Positions 1 through 9,304 of a stretch of 64,000 nucleotides of DNA are shown piece by piece. How positions within the stretch are numbered: position 1 is the stretch's first letter; each line of letters starts with the position of its first letter. Position numbers and translations under genes: made by a program. The stretch is from Nostoc edaphicum CCNP1411. Lineage in GTDB: Bacteria; Cyanobacteriota; Cyanobacteriia; Cyanobacteriales; Nostocaceae. Where the stretch lies: contig NZ_CP054698.1 of the NCBI RefSeq assembly GCF_014023275.1, positions 2,852,001-2,916,000 on the forward strand, read 5' to 3'. Under the pieces are notes generated by a model, which was given only the letters and a program-made list of their open reading frames with translations, was not told the origin of the DNA and did no database searches.

Positions 1-456
1 TCGCACTTTAACCGGGGTGCAAATGGCATCGATGGCACATTATCCACAGCATTAGGAATTGCCCATCGTCAGCAAAGTAGTGTGATGTTAACGGGAGATT
101 TAGCTTTGTTACATGACACCAATGGTTTTTTAATCCGCAATAAGTTTGTCGGACATCTGACGATTGTGTTAATCAACAACAACGGCGGTGGTATTTTTGA
201 AATGTTGCCCATTGCCAAATTTGATCCACCATTTGAAGAGTTTTTTGGCACACCCCAGGATATTGATTTTGCTCAGTTATGCGCTACTTATAATGTGCAG
301 TATGAATTGATTACTTCTTGGCAGCAGTTGCAGCAAAGATTAAATCCACTACCAACCACAGGAATTCGAGTTTTAGAGTTGCAGACAAATCGTAAAAGAG
401 ATGCTAAGTGGCGACAGGATAATTTGAGGAACTTTGCCACAAATATTAAGATTTAA
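1..456 (+). CDS. menD: MenD, SEPHCHC synthase, C-terminal part
   Basis: This is the C-terminal end of the thiamine-diphosphate enzyme that joins isochorismate and 2-oxoglutarate to give SEPHCHC in phylloquinone (menaquinone-type) synthesis. The frame is open from base 1, so the gene begins outside the window. The visible part starts in the cofactor-binding region: NRGANGIDGTLSTALG, then TGDLALLHD and the metal-binding style NNNGGGIFEMLP, all typical of MenD. GTG/ATG codons at 82-87 are internal and are not the start. menB, which acts later in the same pathway, lies 2.6 kb downstream, but two unrelated genes sit between them. Confidence 0.93.
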   Translation, partial: SHFNRGANGIDGTLSTALGIAHRQQSSVMLTGDLALLHDTNGFLIRNKFVGHLTIVLINNNGGGIFEMLPIAKFDPPFEEFFGTPQDIDFAQLCATYNVQYELITSWQQLQQRLNPLPTTGIRVLELQTNRKRDAKWRQDNLRNFATNIKI

Positions 457-686
457 TCATAGGTACTCATATTTGATTTTTTAAATCCACGTAGTGGCGT
501 GGCAAGCCTAAAGGAGTACATTATAAATCTTGAAAATATTGATATTTTAGAAACATAACTCAATCTTTCTATTGCACCAATTTAGCTATGTCGCGCTAGT
601 AGTGGCGTGACACAGCTAAATTAGTTATTATCATGGTACTTTATTCATGCAGAATTAGCATTTAAAATTCAAGTACTCTAATTAAA

Positions 687-1778
687 ATGTTTGAAACAAA
701 TAATTCTAATTTAAAAGATACAGGACTATTTCAAGCCTACCCGATCTATATTGATAAAGGTTTAGCTGCTACGGGAATGTTCTTACAGTTGGCTCCGTGG
801 GGAAGTGCAACTATTACAGGTTTACGTGGGAAGAGTATAGAAGATTCAGTAGATCAAATAATCATCAATTATGAATGGCCAATTCCACTTTTACATTTAG
901 ATAAACAGTTATCAAAAGAAGAACAAGAAAATTTGCACCTTCAACGTTTTTTAACTGATTACTCTTTAGCAACAGGAAAAATTGAATATACTCACATACA
1001 ACTAGGTAATAATCCACCAGACTTTTCTTGTAATTTCAAAGGAGTAACAGTTTCTTTAGATTGTGTTCAGTTTACAGTTAGCCGTCGGCGTGAGGTTAAT
1101 GCATTATTTGAAAATATTCGTAGGAAAATTTTAGATAGACCACGTGAAAAGTTTTTAAATTTGAGAGGTTATCTTGTTTATACTTGGTTCGGTTTTGGGA
1201 ATTCTAATAGTAATAATTATCCACATCGAGCAAATGATACAGAAGGTATTGACCAAATTATTGAAATGCTAGGCACGGTTAATGTAAATCCAGTGTGTTT
1301 GCAGATACCAGGAGGGAAATTACCATCTCAAGCACCAAACCTTGGGTTAGTAAATACTGAAAAAGGATGTATTTTTTATGTCGTTCCTATGTCTAATGGT
1401 GTTCCTTCCACACGCTTTTTCCAGTTCACTGGGTTTGAAATAGGTTTAGCTTATACCTCAGTACACAATCGAGAAGAGGGATGGGCTGAATTACATAGGC
1501 TGGTGAAAAAACATGATAAGCAAGAAATTGAACACTTATTAATTACAGTGGGCGGGCCTAATAAACACGGCTTAGTGTTTCCATCAGATGAAATACTTAT
1601 TAATTTTATGTTGGAAGGCGCAAAACCTAAAATTGAGACGGAATATTTAGAAGTAGTTTTTATTCATCTGTGGTCAACAGGAACAATCATCAAATTAGTT
1701 CCTGAGTATCAGATAATTACACTAGGATTATTTCCTGGCGGTATAGGAATGGCTTTTAATAACATAAATATAACTTAA
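687..1778 (+). CDS. Unknown 363-residue protein between menD and menB
   Basis: I do not recognise this protein. It has no signal peptide and no membrane segment. Around residues 110-150 there is PPDFSCNFKG, then SLDCVQFTVSRRREVNALF, which faintly resembles the PD...(D/E)xK core of restriction-type nucleases in spacing, but the lysine is absent, so this is only a hint. The rest is mixed alpha/beta with hydrophobic strands, ending in a glycine-rich tail. Codon use is clearly AT-rich (many TTA, AAT and ATT codons) compared with menD and menB, which suggests it arrived separately. The start is the ATG at 687, with no convincing Shine-Dalgarno sequence. It reads the same way as menD, 230 bases after it. 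Confidence 0.7.
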   Translation: MFETNNSNLKDTGLFQAYPIYIDKGLAATGMFLQLAPWGSATITGLRGKSIEDSVDQIIINYEWPIPLLHLDKQLSKEEQENLHLQRFLTDYSLATGKIEYTHIQLGNNPPDFSCNFKGVTVSLDCVQFTVSRRREVNALFENIRRKILDRPREKFLNLRGYLVYTWFGFGNSNSNNYPHRANDTEGIDQIIEMLGTVNVNPVCLQIPGGKLPSQAPNLGLVNTEKGCIFYVVPMSNGVPSTRFFQFTGFEIGLAYTSVHNREEGWAELHRLVKKHDKQEIEHLLITVGGPNKHGLVFPSDEILINFMLEGAKPKIETEYLEVVFIHLWSTGTIIKLVPEYQIITLGLFPGGIGMAFNNINIT

Positions 1779-2012
1779 AGTCTATTTACACTGGCTTATA
1801 ACCACCGTTCCAAGTTCCCGATCGCAATCTCAATTCCAACAACCTTCTTAAGCAAATTTCAGCAAATAGTCGTTTTAACAGTCGCAGGAGGAGCGATCGC
1901 ACTTTTTATTCCATCGTTTCTGATATACCCGCGTGTCTGCAAATGCTTCTTCACTTTGGGAAACTTTATTTGTAGTGCGATCGCCCTTCTTCTCTGCGTC
2001 TCTTGGTGAAAC

Positions 2013-2897
2013 TTATCCGCTTACTTCACCTTGTAACCACCCTTCCAAATCAGCAAGAGAAGAAAAATCCAACAAAGCATCACTTAAAGCTTCCAACTGT
2101 TCCACCGATAACTCTTGAATCTGGGACAGAAGCGCATCAGGAATATTACCCACGCGCCGATTTAATAGTCGTAAAACGATCCTTCTTTCTCCTTCAACCT
2201 TTCCTTCCTCTCGTCCTTCAACCTTTCCTTCGATCTTTCCTTCCTCTCGCCCTTCTTCCTTCGCTTCCAGAATAGCCCGTGGTTCTTCCAAATTCAGTCC
2301 CAACATCGCTTGAATCTCCTCTCGACTAAGGTTAGAAAACTTGTAAACAATAATCGTCGTAACTAAATCAATTATCGCTTGCTCCGATTGTTGCTGTGCT
2401 TGCTCCAACAAAAACCGCGCCCCTTCTACTGCTTCCGTTTCAGAAGTAACATTTGTCAGCAACATCAAACCCAATCCCAAAGGTTGTTCTCGCAAATCCC
2501 CCAACTCATCCAAATAAACCCGCCTGATTTGACCACTTTCTAATAAAGCGCGGTGAATCGTTGAGTTAGAAGGTTCCAAGCTGCGAGAAGCAAAAATTAT
2601 GACTCCAAACCAGTCATCGTAACGGATAGAGTTGCGGTAGAGAAACAAAAATAATTCGCTAAAGAAGCGGTGATATAAGTCTTCGTCCTTCTGAAACTGC
2701 ACTTCTGCAAAAAAGACGGTTTTGGAAACTGCATTAGCGGGAGGTAAAAACACTCCATCAATCCGAAACGCCGTTTCTTTCACCTCAACTGATTCAAACT
2801 GGTAGTTTTCCGCTTCTGGAGGTGGTTCATCTACTAATTCAAACAGCAAACCGGGAAATTGCTTAAATAATTTGTAGAAGATGGTGTCACGTCGCAT
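2013..2897 (-). CDS. Rpn/DUF2887-type putative nuclease-transposase
   Basis: The protein has the layout of the cyanobacterial Rpn (recombination-promoting nuclease, PD-(D/E)XK) / DUF2887 family. The N-terminus ([20 protein letters not shown]) is followed by [10 protein letters not shown] and [16 protein letters not shown], which supply the acidic residue and the E-x-Q part of the nuclease core. A long helical middle leads to a Gly-Glu-Lys/Arg repeat stretch ([18 protein letters not shown]) near residues 215-240 and a short helical tail ending in EGWLQG. The length (294) is normal for the family. The gene is convergent to the unknown gene upstream and divergent from menB. Such genes are usually present in many copies per genome; a second, damaged relative lies at 38087-38897. 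Confidence 0.85.
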   Translation of the reverse strand: MRRDTIFYKLFKQFPGLLFELVDEPPPEAENYQFESVEVKETAFRIDGVFLPPANAVSKTVFFAEVQFQKDEDLYHRFFSELFLFLYRNSIRYDDWFGVIIFASRSLEPSNSTIHRALLESGQIRRVYLDELGDLREQPLGLGLMLLTNVTSETEAVEGARFLLEQAQQQSEQAIIDLVTTIIVYKFSNLSREEIQAMLGLNLEEPRAILEAKEEGREEGKIEGKVEGREEGKVEGERRIVLRLLNRRVGNIPDALLSQIQELSVEQLEALSDALLDFSSLADLEGWLQGEVSG

Positions 2898-3038
2898 TTT
2901 TATTCCTCAACACCCAGACAATTACCAAATTGTAAAGGCTTGAGATACCAATTTGAGCGTAGGCGTAGCCCACCGCAGGTATCGCATGTCCCTACGTCCA
3001 CGATAAAATTCTCAAGCACAACAGCGCACTCCATACCA

Positions 3039-3872
3039 ATGCAAATTAACTGGCAAACAGCCAAAACCTACGAAGATATTCTGTATCAAAAAACTGATGG
3101 CATTGCGAAAATCACCATCAACCGTCCCCACAAACGCAATGCTTTCCGTCCTGAAACTGTCTTTGAACTGTACGACGCTTTTTGTAATGCTCGTGAAGAT
3201 ACTACTATTGGTGTCGTCCTATTTACAGGCTATGGCCCCCACACTGATGGTAAATATGCTTTCTGTTCTGGTGGCGATCAAAGTGTGCGGGGACATGCGG
3301 GTTATGTGGATGATACTGGTATCCCCCGCTTGAATGTGCTGGACTTACAACGCCTGATTCGTTCCATGCCGAAAGTAGTGATTGCTCTAGTAGCGGGATA
3401 TGCGATCGGTGGCGGACACGTCCTACACTTGATTTGCGACCTTACGATCGCTGCCGATAACGCCATTTTCGGACAGACTGGGCCGAAAGTCGGCAGTTTC
3501 GACGGTGGTTTTGGAGCTAGCTATCTCGCCCGCGTTGTAGGGCAAAAAAAAGCACGAGAAATTTGGTTTCTCTGCCGCCAATATGATGCCCAACAAGCTC
3601 TAGAAATGGGCTTAATTAATAGCGTCGTCCCAGTAGAACAACTAGAAGCCGAAGGTATTCAATGGGCGCAGGAGATTTTAGAAAAAAGCCCGATCGCAAT
3701 TCGATGTCTCAAAGCCGCCTTCAACGCTGATTGTGACGGACAAGCTGGTTTACAAGAGCTTGCTGGCAATGCCACCCTACTCTATTACATGACAGAAGAA
3801 GGGTCTGAAGGCAAACAAGCCTTTCTCGAAAAGCGTCCACCAGATTTCCGCTCTTTTCCTTGGCTACCTTAA
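3039..3872 (+). CDS. menB: MenB, 1,4-dihydroxy-2-naphthoyl-CoA synthase
   Basis: This is the crotonase-fold enzyme that closes the ring of o-succinylbenzoyl-CoA to give DHNA-CoA in phylloquinone synthesis. Family hallmarks are [14 protein letters not shown], the oxyanion-hole segment [33 protein letters not shown], and [14 protein letters not shown] with the conserved MenB glycine/aspartate segment. The C-terminus [14 protein letters not shown] is nearly invariant in MenB. I chose the ATG at 3039 ([14 protein letters not shown]) because the open frame upstream encodes unrelated Arg/Ser-rich sequence. The product is 277 residues, normal for the family. A strong terminator follows directly. Confidence 0.96.
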   Translation: MQINWQTAKTYEDILYQKTDGIAKITINRPHKRNAFRPETVFELYDAFCNAREDTTIGVVLFTGYGPHTDGKYAFCSGGDQSVRGHAGYVDDTGIPRLNVLDLQRLIRSMPKVVIALVAGYAIGGGHVLHLICDLTIAADNAIFGQTGPKVGSFDGGFGASYLARVVGQKKAREIWFLCRQYDAQQALEMGLINSVVPVEQLEAEGIQWAQEILEKSPIAIRCLKAAFNADCDGQAGLQELAGNATLLYYMTEEGSEGKQAFLEKRPPDFRSFPWLP

Positions 3873-3878
3873 AATTGC

Positions 3879-3911
3879 AAAAATCGCACCTCACTAAAGG
3901 GTGCGATTTTT
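3879..3911 (+). terminator. Rho-independent terminator of menB
   Basis: A perfect stem (AAAATCGCACC against GGTGCGATTTT) with a 9-base loop, ending in a T-rich tract, begins 7 bases after the menB stop codon. Confidence 0.9.
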
Positions 3912-3999
3912 GTAGATGTCAAAATTTACAGCACTAAATATCTTAAAAACAAATCTTATCTTAAGCAGACTACGAACTCTATTCAGTAATAATGGATGA

Positions 4000-4314
4000 C
4001 TAAATAACAACTGCTTTAGTCTTTACCTGTTCAGATATGGAGACAGTTATTTCCTCAACAGGGGCAAGAGCAGCATTGTCTAAATCTGAGGCTAGAGATT
4101 GAGAAGATGTTAAAACTGGGGCTGCATCTGGCAAACTCCAAGCATCTTCCAAGGTTTCCCAAGAAGGTGCAAAAGGTGGGAGCGCCAAAGAGCAAGCCTT
4201 CCAAGTTGCTTGAACAGGCGCTCCTAACTGCTGGCACGTTCCACCACGGCGACCTTCTGGCTGGTAATGACGGCAATATTTACAGGCAGATGCTAAAACT
4301 TTAATAGGTTTCAT
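4000..4314 (-). CDS. Small cysteine-rich cyanobacterial protein
   Basis: A 104-residue soluble protein with four cysteines in the first 41 residues: C11-x2-C14, then C27 and C41 (ACKYCRHYQPEGRRGG...C...WKAC). This looks like a small zinc- or iron-sulfur-binding knuckle. After it comes a proline/tryptophan segment (LALPPFAPSWETLEDAW) and a low-complexity acidic tail. I recognise it only as a conserved-looking cyanobacterial type of unknown function. The ATG at 4314 directly precedes the cysteine motif. It is convergent to menB and has no operon partner. Confidence 0.75.
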   Translation of the reverse strand: MKPIKVLASACKYCRHYQPEGRRGGTCQQLGAPVQATWKACSLALPPFAPSWETLEDAWSLPDAAPVLTSSQSLASDLDNAALAPVEEITVSISEQVKTKAVVI

Positions 4315-4756
4315 TTGGATTAATCTTTAGTGCAGTTTCTGGCTAAATTTCATCCTTATATTCTGCTTCTATATATAAAGACGTATAAGAGCCAAAAAGT
4401 CATTATTTTCTATAGGTTTCAGCGATCCCAAGCAAAAAATAAACTTCAGGATATTTTTATAATCTTGTTATATATTTCAATAATCGTTAGAGTGATCACC
4501 TATAGATTTTGGCTAAAACTTATTAGGGATCAAGACTAAAAGTAAAGCTTTTGATTTATCCAGCCTTTTAACTTCCTCCTTAAGGATGGATTAAGGCATA
4601 GATTTTAAGATAAATAGTATGTTTTATCTACCACATTCGGCACATTTTAACAGGAAAATATCTTTTTTCTCAAGAATCAGAACTATTTTATGTGAGAGCA
4701 GCAAGTTACTTCAGGATAAATTCTGCTCAACTAATAATCGTTAAACTATTTTGCTT
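4315..4756. other. AT-rich intergenic region, no gene seen
   Basis: This stretch separates the Cys-rich gene and the DciA-like gene. It is AT-rich with scattered stop codons in all frames. One 69-codon open frame (4330-4539, plus strand) has no protein-like composition. I saw no RNA gene or strong hairpin. Confidence 0.5.
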
Positions 4757-5299
4757 TTAAAACTTTTTAGCAGCACAGACAGAACAGACTTCCCAGCGCT
4801 GGAGTTCACCGGGTGGGGTGGGAGATTGACACTGGGGACAAAGAGGTAAGCCATGCGATCGCGATCGCATCACCTTCGCCCAATTCCCAAAAGCAGCATT
4901 CACATCCTTAGTGGGTGTCATATCAGGGCGGCTAATCTCATCACCAAGGTAACTGGGATGCTCATGGGGCGAAACCGTTTGTTGCTGTTTTCTCTCCACC
5001 GACGGATTTTGCCAGCCAGCAGTGGAGAAGCGAATATCAACCAAAGGCGTTGGCAGCTTTTTATTCAACTTTAAAAGCAGAGATGTGCGACCAAAAGTCA
5101 TGTTTTGCGCCCAAGCAGCACTAGAAGTTGCTACCGACAAAACATCGCGCTGAATTGACAATGGTCGAGTATTTGCGGCAACTACTGGGCCAACAACTTC
5201 TGCCCAACACTTGAGCAGGCGTTGAAATGGCTGCTCCTGCCATTGAGCCTGCTTTTCTAGAACACCTAAAATATCATTTATTGATTTCAACGACATCAT
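4757..5299 (-). CDS. DciA-like DUF721 protein with C-terminal zinc ribbon
   Basis: The N-terminal 100 residues follow the DUF721/DciA pattern: LLKCWAEVVGPVVAANTRPLSI, then a strand-helix block VLSVATSSAAWAQNMTF and LLLKLNKKL. DciA proteins are loaders of the replicative helicase DnaB in bacteria lacking DnaC. The C-terminus carries CPQC...CSVC, a four-cysteine zinc ribbon, a cyanobacterial addition. The product is 180 residues. Two ATG codons in tandem (5299, 5296) are both possible starts. An STRR block begins 5 bases upstream of the start, so the promoter must lie in or beyond the repeats. It is divergent from the SPOR-domain gene. Confidence 0.82.
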   Translation of the reverse strand: MMSLKSINDILGVLEKQAQWQEQPFQRLLKCWAEVVGPVVAANTRPLSIQRDVLSVATSSAAWAQNMTFGRTSLLLKLNKKLPTPLVDIRFSTAGWQNPSVERKQQQTVSPHEHPSYLGDEISRPDMTPTKDVNAAFGNWAKVMRSRSHGLPLCPQCQSPTPPGELQRWEVCSVCAAKKF

Positions 5300-5303
5300 T
5301 CCA

Positions 5304-5392
5304 AGTGCTGAGTGCTGAGTGCTGAGTGCTGAGTTAGGAGTTAGGAGTTAGGAGTTATTATTTCCCCAGTCCCCAGTCCCCAGTCCCCAATC
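5304..5392. repeat. Compound STRR: three heptamer families in series
   Basis: Three different 7-base tandem repeats follow each other: about four AGTGCTG, about four AGTTAGG and about four CCCCAGT units. These short tandemly repeated repetitive sequences are typical of heterocystous cyanobacteria. Confidence 0.9.
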
Positions 5393-5476
5393 TATCTATT
5401 TAGATAATTTCCGCTACTATTGTCACAAATATATCTAAAGTTAATTCCAACAGTCTATGTTTGAGGTACAGAAGCA

Positions 5477-6847
5477 ATGACTCAAAACCCTCTGAACGAC
5501 TCCGCTACTAATCAATCGTCTAAAACACCTGGGTTGAAACCAGTACTAGCAGCAGCACTCGCGAGTTTAGAAGTGCCTCTAGATCAAGAGTTAGCTCGAT
5601 ACCGACGCACGCGAACTGGCTTGGTGTCATCTAAGCAGTCCCGTGTTGCAAGTTATATGAGCAGTCAACAATTGGGGTTGACTGCTCATATAACATCGGG
5701 AAAAACTCAGTCATCAGGAACGGAAATTAAAAACAATGTACCGCCTGCATCTGTACCCGTGAATCATCAGGGAACCCCAGCACCAGCTACAGCAAAAATT
5801 GACGTACCACCCCCACCTCCATCTTCTGTAGCTGTGAATCCTGAGATAAACCCAGCGCCAGCTACGCCAAAAACCGAGGCACTGAATAATCTTAATATTG
5901 CCTCCATCTCCGATTCTGCTAAAACCCAAACTCAACTTCCACCACCCCCGCCCAACTTTACTAGTAGCATTGTGCCTGCGATCGTTAAAAATACTCAGAG
6001 CGAAAATCTCTTGCAGCCAGATGAAACTCCTAAGCACCCAGATGACTATTTGGAATCTAGTGAAGCACTGCTGCGAAGTCTGACAGAAGAACAACCAGAA
6101 ACTAAGAAACCAAGCAATTCTAGCGACAGTCTGCTATCACCCTTGGGTATCGGCTCAATGTTACTGCTATTGCTGGCGAGTCTGACTTTGGGTTATGTAG
6201 TGTTCAATCCCAAAAGCTTGCCACAATGGAATTTAGGTAATTTGTTTAACGGGAAATCATCTCCCGTACCAGAAAATACTGAGGAAGTTGGGAGTAATGC
6301 TCAACCTCAAATCCAGCCACCAAGTACATCTATACCCAAGTATCCCAATCTAGCTGCCCAAGAGTTTCCTGAAGTGAGAGATCCCAAGGATGTAGTTGGC
6401 TTAAAACCCAAAGTCCAACCAACTCTCGCAGTAGTGCCTAATCCAATCGTTCCCCAAAACCCCACAAATCCTCAAGCGGCATTACCTGACCCCAACACAG
6501 CCCTAAAACCGACAAATCCGATCACCTTAGCACCAGTACCGACGCTACAATCTTTGCCTCCCCTGAATTTGCCTCCCACTCCAACAGCAAAAACCTCGCC
6601 TAAGCCAATCGCAACCTCACCACAGCCGGATGCAGAAATCAAACCAGCCACAGATGGGTTTTATCATGTAGTGATAGATAATAAAGGCGCGGCTTATGCC
6701 TCAGCACGGCAAGTAATTCCTGATGCTTATTTATCACCCAACAAAGAATTGATTTATCTGGGTGCTTTTAAGACTAAAGAGCAAGTACAACAACACATGA
6801 AATTGTTACAGGCAAGAGGAATTAAGGCACGGGTTCAGCAGCCATAA
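5477..6847 (+). CDS. Single-pass membrane protein with C-terminal SPOR-like domain
   Basis: The layout is a Pro/Thr/Ser/Asn-rich cytoplasmic region (residues 1-215), one membrane helix at about 219-241 (LGIGSMLLLLLASLTLGYVV), a long proline-rich linker (about 245-390), and a C-terminal domain at about 393-456 (GFYHVVIDN...LIYLGAFKTKEQVQQHMKLL...IKARVQQP) with the SPOR beta-alpha-beta pattern. SPOR domains bind denuded glycan strands of peptidoglycan, often at division sites; a periplasmic cell-wall-linked role is inferred. The ATG at 5477 starts MTQNPLND. The coding region contains an imperfect palindrome (ATATGAGCAGTCAA...TTGACTGCTCATAT near 5655-5693). No operon partner is obvious. Confidence 0.8.
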   Translation: MTQNPLNDSATNQSSKTPGLKPVLAAALASLEVPLDQELARYRRTRTGLVSSKQSRVASYMSSQQLGLTAHITSGKTQSSGTEIKNNVPPASVPVNHQGTPAPATAKIDVPPPPPSSVAVNPEINPAPATPKTEALNNLNIASISDSAKTQTQLPPPPPNFTSSIVPAIVKNTQSENLLQPDETPKHPDDYLESSEALLRSLTEEQPETKKPSNSSDSLLSPLGIGSMLLLLLASLTLGYVVFNPKSLPQWNLGNLFNGKSSPVPENTEEVGSNAQPQIQPPSTSIPKYPNLAAQEFPEVRDPKDVVGLKPKVQPTLAVVPNPIVPQNPTNPQAALPDPNTALKPTNPITLAPVPTLQSLPPLNLPPTPTAKTSPKPIATSPQPDAEIKPATDGFYHVVIDNKGAAYASARQVIPDAYLSPNKELIYLGAFKTKEQVQQHMKLLQARGIKARVQQP

Positions 6848-6884
6848 GTTGCAAAAATCTACGATACCATGAGATAACAGTCCT

Positions 6885-7142
6885 GAGTTTTGAGTGCTGA
6901 GTCAATGAGTGCTGAGTGCTGTTAGCGGATAGCTAGGGTTTAGCCCGTGCTGAGTGCTGAATGGTAAGACACAAAATCTTGTTTGTTTACGACCCTACAA
7001 CACAAAATATTATATTCAGGACTTTAACTGGTCATTCAGCACTCCCTAATTACCCTATGACAAAAAATATTATACTTAGGACTTTAACTAGACACTCAGC
7101 ACTCCATAACTAATTCAAAACTCAGCACTCAGCACTCATTAC
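6885..7142. repeat. STRR-rich spacer before the pspA-like gene
   Basis: The 320-base gap before 7168 is filled by TGCTGAG-type heptamers (around 6890-6960) and their reverse-complement form CAGCACT/CTCAGCA (around 7035-7140). The two blocks can pair into a long imperfect hairpin. Between them a unit containing AAAATATTATA and GGACTTTAACT is present twice (about 7003-7032 and 7065-7092). No gene is present. Confidence 0.8.
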
Positions 7143-7167
7143 TGAGTTTCGTGAATGGAGAGCCGAT

Positions 7168-7920
7168 ATGGAATTAATCAAGCGTATCCTACGGGTGATT
7201 CGCGCTAATCTCAATAGTTTGATCGGCGGTGCAGAAGATCCAGAAAAGATTCTGGAGCAAACTGTCTTGGAGATGCAGGAAAATCTGGTACGGTTGCGGC
7301 AGGGTGTAGCACAAGCGATCGCTACCCAGAAACGTACTGAACGACAGGCCGCCGCCGCCAACTCTCAAACAGAAGAATGGTATCGCCGCGCCCAATTGGC
7401 GCTGCAACAAGGCAACGAACCTCTAGCACGCGAAGCTTTGACTAAGCGTCAAGCTTATAAAGAAACCGCTACAGCCCTATTTTCCCAAATAGAGCAGCAA
7501 AACGATATAGTAGCTAGGCTAAAAAAGGATATGAGATCGCTAGAGTTAAAAATTTCCGAGGCGAAAACAAAAAAAGATATGTATATCGCTCGTGCCCGTT
7601 CTGCCGAAGCGTCTTCTCGACTCCAGGAAATGCTCGGCGGAGTTTCTACCACCAGCAGTCTGAGCGCCTTTGAGCGCATGGAAGAAAAAGTTTTGCAAAT
7701 AGAAGCTCAATCAGAAGCGATCGCTCAACTCGGTAGCGACGACTTGGAAACACAATTTACTTCCTTGGAATCTAATAATAATGTAGATGCCGAATTGGCA
7801 GCGATGAAGGTGCAGGTTTTAAACCAGGCAGAAAACACACAGCACAACAATCTCCTCACTGAGGAGAATCAGAAGACACAGCCTCCCCAACAGCAGTTAC
7901 CCAACACTCAGGACTCTTGA
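7168..7920 (+). CDS. pspA: PspA/IM30-family protein (PspA-like paralogue)
   Basis: This is a coiled-coil ESCRT-III-like protein of the PspA/IM30 family, peripheral on membranes. It starts with the amphipathic helix MELIKRILRVIRANLNSLI, followed by AEDPEKILEQ...EMQENLVRLRQGVAQAIA and long alternating-charge helices, and SAFERMEEKVLQIEAQSEA. It ends soon after the alpha-6 segment NVDAELAAMKVQV with a Gln-rich tail and lacks the extra C-terminal helix of Vipp1, so I call it the PspA-type paralogue. It lies 326 bases upstream of the Vipp1-type copy in the same direction; the pair looks like an old tandem duplication. Confidence 0.9.
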   Translation: MELIKRILRVIRANLNSLIGGAEDPEKILEQTVLEMQENLVRLRQGVAQAIATQKRTERQAAAANSQTEEWYRRAQLALQQGNEPLAREALTKRQAYKETATALFSQIEQQNDIVARLKKDMRSLELKISEAKTKKDMYIARARSAEASSRLQEMLGGVSTTSSLSAFERMEEKVLQIEAQSEAIAQLGSDDLETQFTSLESNNNVDAELAAMKVQVLNQAENTQHNNLLTEENQKTQPPQQQLPNTQDS

Positions 7921-8246
7921 AAAACAAGCAAGGGAGCAGGGGGAGATGAGGGACATAAGGGGGACAAGGGGACAAGAGGTGAGAACTTGAAACAAGTCTT
8001 TCCCCTTGTCCCCATGCCCCATGCCCCATGCCCCATGCCCCATGCCCCATGCCCCATGCCCCCTGCCCCCTGCCTCTTCTTGAAGTTCGGCTAATTACCC
8101 CAGTTTGGAGATATCTTAACAATTAAGAGTTGTTGGGAGGTACTGATTCAAGCCGGAAAGATTACATTGAAATAGGTAGCTATTAAAAAAGTAAAAAAGC
8201 TAACTGTCCAACAAAAAGCGTAAAGTACACAAGGAAAAACAAAGTT
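7921..8246. repeat. CATGCCC tandem repeat and promoter region of vipp1
   Basis: From 8010 to about 8074 there are about seven CATGCCC/CCCCATG heptamers followed by CCCCTGC units. The purine-rich segment at 7925-7980 (GGGGGA, GACAAGGGG) is partly complementary and could fold on it. The last 150 bases before 8247 are unique and AT-rich and presumably hold the vipp1 promoter. Confidence 0.8.
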
Positions 8247-9032
8247 ATGGGATTATTCGATCGCATTAAGCGAGTAGTTAGTTCTAACCTTAACGACCTG
8301 GTTAACAAAGCCGAAGACCCCGAAAAAATGCTAGAACAGGCCATCCTGGAAATGCAGGAAGACTTGGTGCAGCTTCGTCAGGGAGTAGCTCAGGCGATCG
8401 CCGCCCAAAAACGTAGCGAGAAACAGTACAATGATGCCCAAAATGAAATCAATAAGTGGCAACGCAATGCCCAACTGGCACTACAAAAAGGTGATGAGAA
8501 CTTAGCACGACAAGCCTTAGAGCGGAAAAAAACCTATACCGACACCAGTACTGCCCTCAAAGCTAGTTTAGATACCCAAAGCACTCAAGTTGAAACCCTC
8601 AAGCGCAATTTAATCCAGCTAGAAAGCAAAATTTCTGAAGCTAAGACCAAGAAAGAAATGCTTAAAGCTCGGATTACCACTGCCAAAGCCCAAGAGCAAC
8701 TCCAAGGCATGGTGCGTGGGATGAATACCAGCAGTGCAATGTCTGCCTTCGAGCGGATGGAAGAAAAAGTCTTGATGCAAGAATCCCGTGCACAGGCACT
8801 AGGAGAGTTAGCAGGTGCAGATTTAGAAACCCAATTTGCCCAGTTGGAAGGTGGTAGCGATGTTGATGATGAATTGGCGGCTTTGAAAGCGCAAATGCTA
8901 CCACCCGCAGCTCCACAAAATCAAGCTCAACTGCCACCGCAACAACAAGAAACCACTGCTTCTAATCCCAAATCTAATGAGGTGGTTGATGCCGAATTGG
9001 ATTCTTTACGCAAGCAATTGGATCAACTGTAA
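8247..9032 (+). CDS. vipp1: Vipp1/IM30, thylakoid membrane maintenance protein
   Basis: Vipp1 (IM30) forms large rings and rods on membranes and is needed for thylakoid biogenesis and membrane repair. The protein begins MGLFDRIKRVVSSNLNDLV (amphipathic helix 0), then AEDPEKMLEQAILEMQEDL, QGVAQAIAAQKRSEKQY and the coiled-coil hairpin with SAFERMEEKVLMQESRA. After the alpha-6 segment DVDDELAALKAQM there is a Gln/Pro-rich linker and a second short helix VVDAELDSLRKQLDQL; this C-terminal extension separates Vipp1 from PspA. The length is 261 residues. A terminator follows at 9060. Confidence 0.93.
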   Translation: MGLFDRIKRVVSSNLNDLVNKAEDPEKMLEQAILEMQEDLVQLRQGVAQAIAAQKRSEKQYNDAQNEINKWQRNAQLALQKGDENLARQALERKKTYTDTSTALKASLDTQSTQVETLKRNLIQLESKISEAKTKKEMLKARITTAKAQEQLQGMVRGMNTSSAMSAFERMEEKVLMQESRAQALGELAGADLETQFAQLEGGSDVDDELAALKAQMLPPAAPQNQAQLPPQQQETTASNPKSNEVVDAELDSLRKQLDQL

Positions 9033-9059
9033 AATTGGCAGAAAACTTATTTGAGATAG

Positions 9060-9087
9060 TCCCACACCTATTGGCTGTGGGATTTTA
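9060..9087 (+). terminator. Terminator of vipp1
   Basis: The stem TCCCACA / TGTGGGA is followed by TTTTA, 28 bases after the vipp1 stop codon. Confidence 0.8.
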
Positions 9088-9116
9088 CGTCATTAGTCAA
9101 TAGTTAACAGTTCTAT

Positions 9117-9301
9117 CCCTCTTCTGTCACTCTCCGAAAACATTTGCCTTTTCTAAAATCTAGAGCTTTTGTATAACAAGCGATTGCGCGATTATTTTCT
9201 AATAACAAATACAAGTCCTATTTTTTTCTAATAGTATAGCTTGTATTGATTGCCTCATGAGGCTTCTAGCGATCACTTTCCCGGAAAGTGACAGAAGAGG
9301 G
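9117..9301. mobile_element. 185-bp MITE-like element
   Basis: Terminal inverted repeats of 20 bases (9117-9136 and 9282-9301) differ at one position; the ends read CCCTCTTCTGTCAC and GTGACAGAAGAGGG. The element is flanked by the direct repeat CTAT (9113-9116 and 9302-9305), a plausible target-site duplication. The interior is non-coding and AT-rich, with the palindrome GCCTCATGAGGC at 9252-9263. Confidence 0.75.
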
Positions 9302-9304
9302 CTA

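Noticed and set aside
2003..2275. Leu/Pro-rich plus-strand frame
   Set aside because: It is the antisense of the Gly-Glu-Lys repeat of the Rpn/DUF2887 gene.
4330..4539. 69-codon plus-strand frame in the 4.3-4.7 kb gap
   Set aside because: Ile/Tyr/Lys-rich random-looking translation of AT-rich DNA, with no ribosome site.
5304..5392. Short tandem repeats here and at many other places as CRISPR remnants
   Set aside because: Units are 7 bases and contiguous; they are STRRs.
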